Positions 22,685 to 34,600 of a stretch of DNA of 64,000 nt are shown here, piece by piece. The notes beneath the pieces are model-generated. The model was not told the DNA's origin and did no database searches. It worked only from the letters and a program-made list of their open reading frames with translations. The position numbers and the translations under genes were made by a program. Source of the stretch: Cladorrhinum sp. PSN259 (taxonomy: Eukaryota > Ascomycota > Sordariomycetes > Sordariales > Podosporaceae); assembly GCA_033725935.1 (NCBI GenBank), contig MU867064.1:434001-498000 (forward strand). Reading direction: 5' to 3'. Within the stretch, counting starts at the first letter, position 1; each line of letters starts with the position of its first letter.

Positions 22685-25600
22685 ATGGCAAGCGAAACTT
22701 CCCCTCGCGCCGTGCGCTTCACACAAGCCGACGACGACCTTGTTCGCCCAGACAGACTAAAGAACGGATCCCGCCCATTACCAACAACCTCTGACTCGGA
22801 CAACTCGGCATCGTCGGGGGATATGCTTCCAGATTCCCATCTTCTGGAGCAAGATGATGAACTAGGATCTCTCGGTCGATATGCCGAGTCCTCAATCCAC
22901 TCGAGCTTGGTGCAGGCGCAAGCTGCTCCCCGTCCCCGTGTCACTACTGATTCAAACTCATATGGGAATGGAGCCGCCCCCCGACCTCAGCGCCCCACGG
23001 CGCCCGCCAGAACCCCGTCGAACACCTATCAGCCTTATACGCAGCGAAGGCCAGCGCAAACCGGGCCATCACCGTACATCAGCAGCTCTGCGCCACATGC
23101 TAGAGATGGGTCAAGACCGCGACCAATAGGAACATCAACATTTCGCGCTCAGGAGAGGGAGTACGTTCGGAGATTGCGTCAGCAGGACTACAACAATAAC
23201 GACTACTTTGATACTTACGGTTCCGGCGAGCAGTACGATTCCGATTCTGAAGGCGAAACCCCATCATCCGAAGGCCCATTCGACAGCTACGAAGATGCCC
23301 ACATCATGTTCGTCAACAACGAAGAGAGCCAGATTACCGAAGAGGAGCTGAAGGAACCCGAGAACCGGGAACGGTTAGAATGGCATGGTATGCTCGAGGC
23401 GGTGCTCACGGGTGATGTTGTGCGTCAAGAAAAGAAACGGTTGATTGGTTCAGGTGACGAGGACCTCGGCAAGAGTGCACACAAGGCCGAACTATGGCTT
23501 GGGATCCGTTCCAAAGTTTGCGGGAGGCACTTGCCTGTACAGAAGAGAATGATCGAAGACTCACGAGCGAACATCGAGCGCGCCGTCAACGATGTTATAA
23601 ACTTTTCAATTGCTGGCGAAAGCGAGGCTGGAAAGCCACCGATAGACCAAGTCCGTGATGCCATGGTCAAGATCGAGAAAGTTGAGAGTTTGTATCCCTC
23701 CAGGAATGCGCTCGTTCTGGCGCTTAAACCTGCAGTCTATGCTGCCTACCAGGAAACGTGCGACGCTGTCATTTCGTGGTACAACGTGAATGAAATGATC
23801 AACACTGAGTTGAACATTCTCAAGAAGTGGGTGGGAAACGAGGCGCTTGATTTTCAGCGGTCTAAAGAAAGGTCCCCGACCGGGAATGGTCTTAGCGATG
23901 AAACATCTTTCTTAGATCGCCTGATGAAGGAGGAGGGCTTGAAGTCCCTCCACGAAGACAATGGTGCCGACGGCAAGAACCTCCGTAGAAAAAGCATGCT
24001 GGACGGTATATCCATGGTCATAACGAAGGCCAAGGACACCCTCATTGCTAACGCCGAGGGTTTTCAGAAGCGCCATCTCCCCCCATACATCGAAGAGCTA
24101 CTCACGCTGATCAGTTTTCCGTCCCGTCTGATCGAGGAGATCATCAAAGTGCGACTGGACTACGCCAAAAGAATGAAAGATAAGGCCCAGCAAAACCCCC
24201 TAATGCAGGACCAAATGATCACGCAATTTCAGGTCCTGTTGAAGCTGGCCATCAAGATCAAAGCCGAGTACATGGCAATCGCCCAGCCTGAACCTGGATG
24301 GGATCTTCCACCCTGCATCGATGAGGACTTCGACCGGGTCATTCTCGACGCGCTCAAATATTATTTCAAAATGCTGAACTGGAAGCTGAGTGGCAACAAG
24401 AACACATTCAAAGAGGCTGAATTACTGTTTCAAGAATGGGGATTTGGCAACGAGGTTGGGAGTTATTTGACGCACGGCGATATTGAGGTTGCAGAGCAGT
24501 TCAGCTCCCTAACGTACAAGGCCTTCAACAGACTCAACCAGACGTTTGAGAAGGAGCTCCAACGAAGGCCGAAAGAGAGCGTGGCCGAAATGACTAAACG
24601 CTACAAGCAAATACTGGATTCTGTTCGGGTCCGTCAGAGAATGCTGCAAAGATTCTCCAGAATGCTCAGCGAGAACTACGAAAACGCATGCGACTTCACC
24701 ATTGCCTTCGGCCCCGACAGGGTTCAAGACCTTTACGATCGCTTAGTCGAGACTGGCCATTTCCAGGTTTACACAGGCAGTCCGGAACATGAAGGACTTC
24801 TCATTGTCGCCTCGCCCACGCTCATCGGCCGGCCTGAGGATATCCAGCTCCTGTTGAGCACATTCAATTACGAGACTATTACGGAGGACCCTTCGGATCC
24901 CTATATCTTGATCATCAAGGCGGAGGATCCACCCAACTGGTTTGGGCACAAGATCAGTCTCGGAGTTCGAGAAGAGCCCTTGGATATCAAGCTTGGACAC
25001 ATGAGGCTTATTGCTGGGGGGTCTCAATACCGGCTAGTCAACTCTCGAAAGGCATTCTTAGACACGATTGACATGCAAATTGATCTAGTGGTGGAGCAGA
25101 GATCGAACCTGCACAAGGTGAACCTCCGACTAATGGAGATTCGCAAGGTCGCCTTCAGGCTGTCCAATGCCTTCATGGACAGTGTTGAGACCATCCGGCG
25201 ACAGACGGAGGGACTTAACTGCCAGGAGCTTATTCAAACCTGCTTCATTTTTGCCACAGAATTCGGACAGCGGTCTTTGCTCTATATGGACAACAACAGG
25301 AGGACCATGAATAACATGAAGCTCACAAAGCTTGCGCTTGACTGGGTGGGCTTTATCTGCGATGATTGCAACCCCTCTGATCGCAAGACATTTCGATGGG
25401 CGGTACAAGCTCTCGAACTTGCAATGGTCATGACGAGGGGTAAACATATTCTCTCGTTGGGTGACGAAGAGTACGCCAACTTGCGGGCAAAAGTAGCTGG
25501 CTGCATGGCACTCTTAATTTCGCATTTCGATATTATGGGTGCCAGGTCAAGCATGGCAGCCCAAGCCGAAAAGGCGCGCATGGAGACTCTCATCGGCCAA

Positions 25601-26915
25601 CTGAAGAAGTTGAACAAGGGTCAAATATTGGACGACGAGACGGCAGCGAGCTACATCCAGAATCACCGTCTCGAGGAACTTGCCAAGGTTGACGACTACC
25701 GAAAACAACTTCTTCTTGAACGATCTGCAATGGGTCGTGTTTTGGAAGCTTCGAACGAAGTAGATCGCTCGCTCGCCTGGCTCTCATCTACCTCTACCAA
25801 CTTCACCATGAGATGGCAGCAAGGCCACTTTGTCGGTGGCGGCACTTTTGGCAACGTCTATGCGGCCATGAATCTCGACACGGGCCAACTTATGGCAGTG
25901 AAAGAAATCCGTCTCCAGGATCCCAAGCTAATCCCCAATGTGGCGGGACAGATCAGGGACGAGATGCGCGTCTTGGAGTCAGTCGACCACCCCAACGTGG
26001 TCTCTTATTATGGCATCGAAGTTCACCGCGATCGTGTTTATATGTTCATGGAGTTCTGTTCTGGTGGATCGCTTGCCAATCTACTTGAGCATGGACGTAT
26101 CGAGGACGAACAAGTCATAATGGTGTATGCGCTCCAGCTCCTTGAGGGTTTGGTGTATCTGCATGACCTGAAGATTGCTCATCGCGACATCAAGCCAGAG
26201 AGTAAGTTCCCTTTCGACCGTGCCCCAGCCCGCTTCTTTCAAGAGTGTACATGTCGCTAATCCTGCTTCACCAGATATCCTTCTTGATCATAACGGAATC
26301 ATTAAATATGTAGACTTTGGCGCTGCAAAACTCATTGCCCGCCAGGGCCGCACTCTTGTGCAGGACATCACCAGCACAAAGCCTAACAAGTCGATGACTG
26401 GTACGCCCATGTACATGTCGCCTGAAGTGATTAAGGGCGAGAACCCAGGGCACTTTGGAGCGGTAGATATCTGGTCTCTCGGCTGTGTTATCCTTGAGAT
26501 GGCAACAGGCCGGAGGCCCTGGGCCAACCTGGATAACGAGTGGGCAATCATGTACAACATTGCTCAGGGAAATCCTCCACTGCTGCCGGCGGCTGACCAG
26601 CTCAGTCCGCAGGGGATGGATTTCTTGAAGAGGTGTTTTTTGAGGGACTCGAAGAAGCGGGCGACGGCTGAGGAACTGCTACAGCACGAATGGATAATGA
26701 CCATACGGAACCGGGTGGTGAATCCGTCGACCCCGAGTGGGAGTGATACGGCCAGCGTTGGTGGCGGGTCGGTGTCCAGTTCGGCGCAGAACACGCCGTT
26801 GACCCCCGGACCGCCCACAGCCTCTTCAATTGGGGGTATGCCAGTTCCTGCTTCGCTTGTTGGTGCTATGGTTGGTGTCGGGGTTGCGATAGGGACGGAG
26901 GTTGGTGGACCGTAG
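22685..26915 (+). CDS. ssk2: Ssk2/Ssk22 (SskB)-type MAP kinase kinase kinase of the HOG pathway
   Basis: Osmotic and oxidative stress MAPKKK. The Ssk1 response regulator activates it and it phosphorylates the Pbs2-type MAPKK above Hog1/SakA. Two exons, 22685-26201 and 26275-26915, give 1385 residues, the usual fungal length. The N-terminus is disordered and Ser/Pro-rich. A long alpha-helical regulatory region (about 220-1030) is followed by a Ser/Thr kinase domain at about 1044-1315. It has the glycine loop VGGGTFGNVYA, ATP lysine in MAVKEI, catalytic HRDIKPEN, metal-binding DFGAAK and the activation/P+1 segment TGTPMYMSPE. The intron splits the HRDIKPEN loop, one base into the Asn codon. The tail after the kinase is Ser/Gly/Pro-rich. 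All key catalytic residues are present. Confidence 0.96.
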
Positions 26916-27007
26916 AAGACATGTTGAAGTTTCTGACTCTTTTCGATGGGGTTTTAAGTATTGAAACGGGCAGATGAGCGGGCTGTATCATGTGTGGATT
27001 CAACTTG

Positions 27008-27035
27008 TTTTTTTTTTATAAAAAAAAAAAAAAAA
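27008..27035. repeat. T10-ATA-A15 inverted homopolymer tract after the MAPKKK gene
   Basis: Ten T, then ATA, then a run of A, forming a near-perfect T/A inverted repeat about 90 bp after the MAPKKK stop codon. A/T-rich efficiency elements are common around fungal poly(A) sites, so a 3'-end role is plausible but unproven. Confidence 0.7.
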
Positions 27036-28210
27036 GAAAGAAAAAAAAGGATTCGAATTGTCTTCTATATTGAAGTTGTATGTTTACTAGCACCTGGGTG
27101 TTACGCCAGGGAAGCGTCGAGAATATACCCTGTCAATAAGCAATATACATATAATTTTGGGGCGCATTGATATGAAATTTGTCTGCTTCTTTCTTCCTGT
27201 CTTAAATTGTCTTTTTTTACCTCAGTTGTAGCATCTCGTGTGTATTTAACAGTAAGCGGCATCTTGACGATGACTAGAAATCGGCTCTGCGCTCTGACTT
27301 TTCTTCTCACGTTTCTGTTCTTCTTCGAACCCGTTTTGGTCTAAGATCTGATAGTGATGACAACAGAATCGGTTGAAGCAATGCATCCCACGTAGATAAA
27401 TCCATTGGCTATGCCCCCAAGTTTACCGAAAAAGATATCAACGTATTCATCCTATCAAAACAATTCATACCAAGAGTCTTCTAAGGTATCATCATGTATT
27501 TACCCGGATCTTCTCCCACCCCTCTCCCCCATCCACACTTATTGTTTCCCGCCCCTCTCGGTATGATCTCCCGGTTCGAGCACTATCGAGGTTGCAGATG
27601 ATCACATCCTGTTCCTGTAATCTGTCACGGCGGGTATCTATATTGAAAAGGTTCGGGAGGGAGGGAGGGAGACAGAAAAGGGCGGGAATATCCGTACTGC
27701 ATATGCAACAGTACCATAGTACATCCATATACAGTAATGTACACGCACAACATATATTAAGCATTTTTGTACTGTGGTACCAGATAAACATAACTAAATG
27801 AGATATCACCCCACACACCACTTTCGCAAGCTTTGCTCTTTTCTTTTAGCGTGTGCCATGTTGTCCCGACTCCATGGTTCGCGCACACACACACGCACGC
27901 ACACACACACAGCCTCTTTTTAGTGTGGTGGATTTGGATAAAGTATCTGGGGGGACGTTGCATCCCGAATGCCTGGGTTGGTGGCAGGCAGGCAGGTACC
28001 CGGGAGTCGAAACAGACCTCGGCTTTGTTACCTTGTAGTATGCACACTAGTCTTGGGGACAAGATAAGGAAGATGTTCCTTTCAGGAAAAGAAAACAACC
28101 GCAAAAAAAAACCCCAGCCAGAAACCCAAAGGATCGGGTTCCACAAGTGAACCCGGCCGGCCGACCGACCGACCGACCGATCGCGTCGCTGAACAACAAC
28201 GACATCAACA

Positions 28211-28223
28211 GGGGGGGGGGGGG
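28211..28223. repeat. G13 homopolymer
   Basis: Thirteen consecutive G, preceded 30-60 bp upstream by GACC/GGCC simple repeats. A simple-sequence tract with possible G-quadruplex potential. Confidence 0.9.
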
Positions 28224-29595
28224 AAGAGGTCGGGATCAGGGGGTTTGGGTCGCTTCGGGTATTATTCGCCGCAGGTATCGGTGTTTGTTCCTGTTGTTAA
28301 CACTGGACAAGACGGAGGCTAGTGTATTGTATGTTTCGGGAAACGTAATTAACAGGTCGGAACTAATGCAGTGTCTATGTATCAACGGACAATTTGCATT
28401 TGCTGTCAAAGAATCTGCAAGATGCTTGGGCCTTGACCCTGGAAACAAAACAAACCCGGTGGAGTGGTTCGTTTCCATGCCGAGACTCGGCGGTCAGCAT
28501 CCGGAAGTTTTGCGAGACAGGCACTAGGCGACCAGCCAGGCACGTTGTGAGTTGGCAAGTTTGCCTGGTGGTTCCACAGAACTACGGACAGCCGCGCTCG
28601 GTAGTGCGTGGATCCTTGGCGGTGAAGAAAGCGAGAGATCAACCTTCTTGTAAAGTATGTAGTAGGATTGCCACGATAGGTATTGTATCTGTAGGATTCT
28701 TTTAACATGAAGAGATATCTGCCCAATGTACGGATACGTATATGGAAGATTGAAATGAAGCTATATATGAACGACACTTATGACTGGTGCGGTAGACTTG
28801 CAGACCAAAAATGACCAGGTGTGTAGATGATATGAATTTTAAGTTGTTTTATTTTCAGCCATGATAATGCTAATAATGCCCTGCCCAGTTAAGTCAGAGA
28901 GCATTGGCTGCTTTTTGCCTGTTAACTGAATAGCAATAGGGCGTATGCCGTGTACGTAGGGAATACATGTTGTTGCGTGCCCCAAAAACCCAAGGTCCAT
29001 TAAGCCAATCAATATATAAGATCGGCGCCCGGAGAACCACCAAGAAACGACAAAGGAAAAGCGAAAACACCTCCCACTCCTGTCTTTTTCTTTCTCGACT
29101 GCTCCTCCCCTGTGGTCGTTCACTCCGAATGTCTCTTTAAACACGATGCAGGTGGCACGTAAGCATTGCTACCCGCCCGACGCCAAATAACGTAAATTGC
29201 AAGGTAAGAGATCGTGTCAAGAGTCTTGGGTGAGAAAAGACTCCCTATCACCGGTCCCTTCCATTTCTTGCAGAGGGTATTCCATCCAGTCAAAAACCAT
29301 CCGTCCGACCGCCATCCCAATCATATAAAATCCCCAAAAGTGTCCGTGTATCATTACATTAACCGAGTACGCGTTGTCCTTGCGTTGCCGGCAATTGTTG
29401 CTGCTGCCATTTGAGAAGAGAAAAAAACCCGCATTATACGTGTACAATTCGCGGAAACAAGAAGTTGTTGCCGACTGAGTCTTAACGGAGAAAACCCAAA
29501 GACAAAAAGATATGTTGTTACACTAGGTCCCTTAAGCTACCGGGGGACCCATCCGGGATATGTTCAGACAAAAGAAACAAATTGGGCGATGGAAC

Positions 29596-31629
29596 TTATG
29601 GCCTGTCACCATTGTAATCCTGTGGAGTAACATTCTGGGCGAATTGGAAGTGCTTTGACCTTGGGGGGCCGACTGGTGAAGAGCGAGCTGACGATTCCGA
29701 AGGGTAAGAAGACTCCGGGAAGTGATACTCCGTATGGGCTATGCCCGAGCCAAAGAAGCCGTTGTTGTAAGTTGGCCCAACGGATGGAGGGAATGAAGGG
29801 GTTGGTGGTTGGCTGGCCACATATCCTGGCATTTGGGGAGCCATTGAAAACTCAAGCTCTGAGCCGCCATGACTGCAGAGACTGGGTGTTGGCAGAGGCT
29901 CATCCTGTGGAGCGTAATTCCATGCGTTGTCCACGGGATTCGAGAAGTAGGCCGCATCGTGAAAGCCCATTTGAAGTCCTGGCGTTCCTGGTGGTGTCTT
30001 GATAGTAGGGTCGGCCTTGTACACTGGCAAACTGCTCATGGCTCCGAGAGAACCATAGCTGAAGCTTTGATCCTCGTCGGAACCATTCGTACCGACTGTG
30101 GTTTCGCGCATGCTCTGGCCGCTCATGGCTCCTGGACTCATTGGCGACATGGCATTGTTCAGAGAGGACATTATGGGTGACTGAGCGCTGTGAAGAGTGT
30201 GAAATAGCACCTCCTTGTTTCGATCCATTGTGAACGGTGAGCGTTGACCACCGGGACTCATGAATGATTTTTGTACCCGGCCGCAGAGCGGACCAGTTGC
30301 TGATGAGATGCGTCTCATTGGGCTAGCAGTGTCTGCCCGCCTGGGCGCCTCAATGCCTGTCTTTGGACCAGGAGCACCGCGGAGGGATGTTAGTCCCAGA
30401 GGTGTCGGGCGTCGTAGCTTTCTACGGCCTGCAATGTCGGTCGGTGGAGGTGGAGACTTGAACCTCAGTTCGGATAAAGTTGAGGGAGACTCTGGAGTAT
30501 ATGTCGGCGACAAACTCTCGGACTTGATAAGGTCCTCATGAGACGACTGGCGACTCAGAAGCTCAGGTTTGGCGTTATTGCTCATATTCTCACCAATTAG
30601 CTCAGATGGAAAGTGAGGAACGGATGGGGGTGCGAAATAGTCCCGAGTTGCGAACACGTTGAACGATCCAGACTCATCGATGCTGAGGCGGCCTTGAGTC
30701 GGCAGTGCTTCAAAGTTAGAGCCAACGAGGCCATCCAGAGCTTGTGGGGTAGGCTGCCTGAAGCCAAAGGCCGTTGATTGATGAAAATCAGACCGATGCT
30801 GATGCGTATCAAAGGAGCTTGTGATAGCCGCTGCTGGTGCAAGCTCCGGGGCGCCCTGGCCCTGATGAACTGGCGAACTCGATCTTTCATGTTTGATAGG
30901 AATGAGATCGTCACCCTCTGAACTCTCTGGGATATCAAGAGACCTAGGGGCAGACACAATGTCAAGGTTTGACTCATTAATGGACTCATTGCCGGATCCG
31001 GTGTTATCGTTGTTGATTCCAATATCGCTGTCTCCAATTGCTGCCGTGGACAGGCTAAGCGGCTGATGCTGGTTGCTTAAGCCATAAAACTCGCTGACAA
31101 CTCCCTGCTCTTGGTTCTCAGACAATCTGGACTCGGAAACCGCTCGCTCCATGGCCTGTTGCGCCTCGAACTCGGCTGTCTTTTTCATTTGCTTCTCCTT
31201 GGCCCTTCGATTTTGGAACCAGTTCTATTCCACAAGTTAGCTTCCGATAATTGTTCGGAGTACCCTCATCAGACTGACATTTATCCTTGGGACTTCAACA
31301 CCCATCTGTTCAGCTAACTCCCGCTTGGTGCTGCTATTTGGCTTGGGATTCTTGTTGAATTCACGCTCCAGCAACTCCACCTCGTCCTTCGCTAACCTAG
31401 GCTTTGGCTCCGTCTGCTGCTTTGCCAAATGCATGTTTCCCGGGTTCAACATGGCTGCCCTTTGCTGCTGTTGATAGAATGCCATCAAATGTTGACTTGC
31501 CCAGTACGGGTACTGTTGGTGTCCTTGCGGGTGTGGGAGATGCTGCTGGTGCTGCTGCTGTGGATAGCCCGGCATGCTCATCGCGGGATATGGCCTGCGG
31601 TAGGCGTCCATATAATCCATACTGTCCAT
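29596..31629 (-). CDS. Homeodomain transcription factor
   Basis: Nuclear DNA-binding protein. Two exons, 31629-31279 and 31224-29596, give 659 residues from the chosen ATG. A Gln/His/Pro-rich N-terminus precedes a homeodomain at about residues 76-134: KPRLAKDEVELLEREF (helix 1), KRELAEQMGVEVPRI (helix 2) and NNWFQNRRAKEKQ (recognition helix with invariant Trp, Phe, Asn and Arg). The intron falls just before NWFQNRRAK. The rest is Ser/Pro-rich and probably disordered, with a basic block at about residues 365-425 holding SPMRRISS and GRVQKSF. The start is uncertain: protein-like sequence (KEDTPSAYITPDSSSQTDT) continues upstream in frame to a stop at 31717-31719, so an unrecognised 5' exon is likely. 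I do not assign it to a named Aspergillus Hbx/Htf gene. Confidence 0.88.
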
Positions 31630-34600
31630 CGTGTCGGTCTGGCTCGAGCTGTCCGGGGTAATGTACGCCGAGGGAGTGTCTTCTTTAATGTCGAAAAGGC
31701 AGAACACTATCAACAGCTACTGCTTTCCTTCCAGCGCCAGATGTTGGGAAGTTGGCGATGGGTGGGCAAGCAGATCAAGTTGGGGCACAAAAGAGTGCCT
31801 GGGGTTTGGAGGCAGAGATGCGGCAGCCTCTTGAATGATATGGGGGAATCTCAAAAGAACGTGCGGGCCCGATCAGGATACCAGGGCCAAGAAGGATGGG
31901 TGGACACCGGCCGGGAGGTTTTAACCAGTTTAAGACTGTGTGGATGGCCAGGGGGAGAGAGGGGGTGAGGCCACAGCCGGAGCGGAACGGCAAGACACAG
32001 CTCGTGTACAGGGCCTCCCCGTCCGTGGCCATTTGCAGGTTTCTTCTCTTCCCTGTCACGAAGCCGCTGGATGGTCTCATCAAATCACAACGGGACAGAC
32101 ACTAGACAGGGCAAGAACTCCAAAGGAGGGTGGGAGGTGGAGAAGACCTTGTTTTCTTCCAGACCAACTTTATGCCTGTGCCCTGATACTGTACCATTAT
32201 CACCTCTCCCAACACCGCTCCCCCGTTTTTCTCCTTCTCTTCTTTCCTCCCCCTTTCTTTGCCTCCACGCTTTGCACAACACATCCATCCCTCTGCCGCT
32301 CATGGAACAGCGGTAGCAGCAGTGGTGTGGTTCGGTATGCAGGTGGCGGTCTCTGCATGCTGGGGACTAGACCACCATCCCATGGTGGAGGACTGAAAGA
32401 GACCGTGGATGGGGGCATGGGCCATGTGTGTTTCTGCGCGCGAACGAGGAGCGAGATCCTCGACCAGGGTGTCCCAAAGCCAAGAACGGGCCAGGCAGCG
32501 GCCAGGGCGACACAAGGATCTCTTGAGGTACCGCTGGGTACATTTCCTTCCTGTGCTGTGATGGGTACCTCAGGCAACGTGTGGAGGCGCCTGGTGGGCG
32601 GCACTAGGGTGCTGGGGCGACCGGTTCCCCGGGGCACATTTTTTCTTTGATTAGAGTGTGGACAACCCAGGGAGACTTGCAGATGGGAAATGGGCAGCGC
32701 TGTCGCTGCAGCAGCGCTGCAGGCGGCAGGCGGGTGCAGGCGGCGTGGGACTGCCTGCAGATTCTAGAGGTAGAAGCTGTGGAAAGCGGAAGTGTTGGTG
32801 CAGTTGGGACTCTGGGACAGGAAATCCCACTCTGGGGGTCTGCCGAGCTCCCCGCCTCGACACTCATGGCTATCCTCGCATCCAGATTCTGAACAGCCTT
32901 GACATGGGACCAGGGGCGGTGGGGGAGAGCTGCAGCACAGCTCACACGCAAAACAGCATCCCTGGTCGAAGAACCCCCCAAAGGTGCAGAACCGGTGCAA
33001 CCCTAGACCCCTGGCGTGGTGGACAAGACCCCTTCCCTTTCCTCTGGGTAGCAATCGAGAAAACCGGAGCTGGAGCTGAATAAGTTGGAGTTGCAGCGAA
33101 TTGCGAGTTCCACGGGAACCGGCAGATTTGTGTGAATGATGGCCACCTGCAGAGCTAAGAGCCTGAGATGCAGCAACTGTCAGTCGGGCACACCTCAAGT
33201 TGGTGCGAGGGGGGGTGGTCGAAGTGCGAACCACAAGCACAGCAAAGCTTCCAGAGTGTCAAGCTCACAGGGAGAGCGAGGAAGAAGCGAAGCGCCCGAT
33301 CCCGGGAGGCACCGCGCGCGTCAGACCCTGGTGTAAAGTAAAGACTCTAGGGAGGTGGGTGTGGAGGGTGATGAAGTCGGGTTCGGAAAGAAATCAAGCA
33401 GCGCACTTGTCAGGGACCACTGCATCTTGCAAGGGACTCACTGACCAAGGCGAGAGAGAGGCATCAGAGACATTGAGTGTGACGAGTTGATGCAGGGCGC
33501 ACCAATCGGGGACGGAATGGTTGCAGCTGGCTCTGACTCGCCTGATAAAAAAACGTTTGCAATGCCTTTGATGTAGGAAGTGAATATGCTTTCTTTTGCA
33601 TGTCACAGCATCGTGTAGGTTTCCTCTTTCGGGTGAAAAAAAGAAAAGAAAAAAGAAATAGGCATTTGGCGATTGGAGCATTGGGCAAGTGACGCCCAAG
33701 TTTACCCTTAACTTTTATTCCCATCAAACTGTTGTCCATCATGCCCACACAGTCGGCACCCTTCCAAGCTTCCAATCGGTGGGAGAAGTCGTCGGGTGTG
33801 GGGTTACGGCGTCTGCTCGCCGTTACCTCACTGGTTCCTGGCGTTCCTGCTGGGCGTTCCGCCAGTGAATGGATGCCAGTGTGCTTAGGCGATTCGAGCA
33901 CTGGACATCCGACTCGGGAAGCGTGGAACGGGAACGTTCCTTCTAAACCCGCATCCAACGTTGCTGGTTGGTTCAGTCTCTATATTCTCAAAGTTTGATC
34001 TAATTTCCCATCTTCCGCATCTTGCACGAGAAAATCAATAAAGAGAAGAAAGATCGAATAACAGCGAGCGGCAAGGCGCCAATTTCGAATGCCAATGTCC
34101 ACGATTCGGTGCCGAGAACAAGGCCTTTGCCGGCTCATGGCATATCATACCCAAGTCACCAACGGGTGCCGGTAGCTGCCGGATCGACACCGGAACCCCG
34201 AACGCCTCCTCCATCCTCTCTTGTCGTTTGTGTCTCGGGAGGGGAGTCAAAAACTATCCCTTTGACCTAACCTTAGCCATCGAATCCCTACAAACGAAAA
34301 GTAAAAGGGGATACTAGCGTTAGTTGGGAAACGCCTGCATCGCACAGGTGGCGATAAAAAGCATCAAACAAGCACTGCAAGTTCCGAGATGCTGCTGTGG
34401 TTAAACCGTCACTGCGAACTGTGGATTCAACACATCTCCAGACCTCCATCTCCACACACGCCGAGGCTCAACATCTACGACCCCGTTTCTACGGAGTCCT
34501 CCATGAATCGAGAAGACTATCTAGAAGCGACTGAGACCAAAGAGCACCTCCATCTCATGGGTCGTGGGCATGCAAGAAATCCCGGACCACATGTAGGCAC

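Larger units (their letters stand above)
26916..29595. other. Long convergent intergenic region with simple repeats
   Basis: About 2.7 kb between the MAPKKK stop and the homeodomain gene stop. It contains a T10/A16 inverted tract (27008-27035), a CA-type microsatellite (about 27884-27911), GACC tetranucleotide repeats (about 28155-28180) and a G13 run (28211-28223). Open frames are short and without recognisable domains. No gene supported. Confidence 0.6.

Noticed and set aside
31940..32650. 236-codon plus-strand open frame in the gene-free region
   Set aside because: Gly/Arg/Pro-rich without domain, overlapped by antisense frames, no plausible promoter or splice partners seen.
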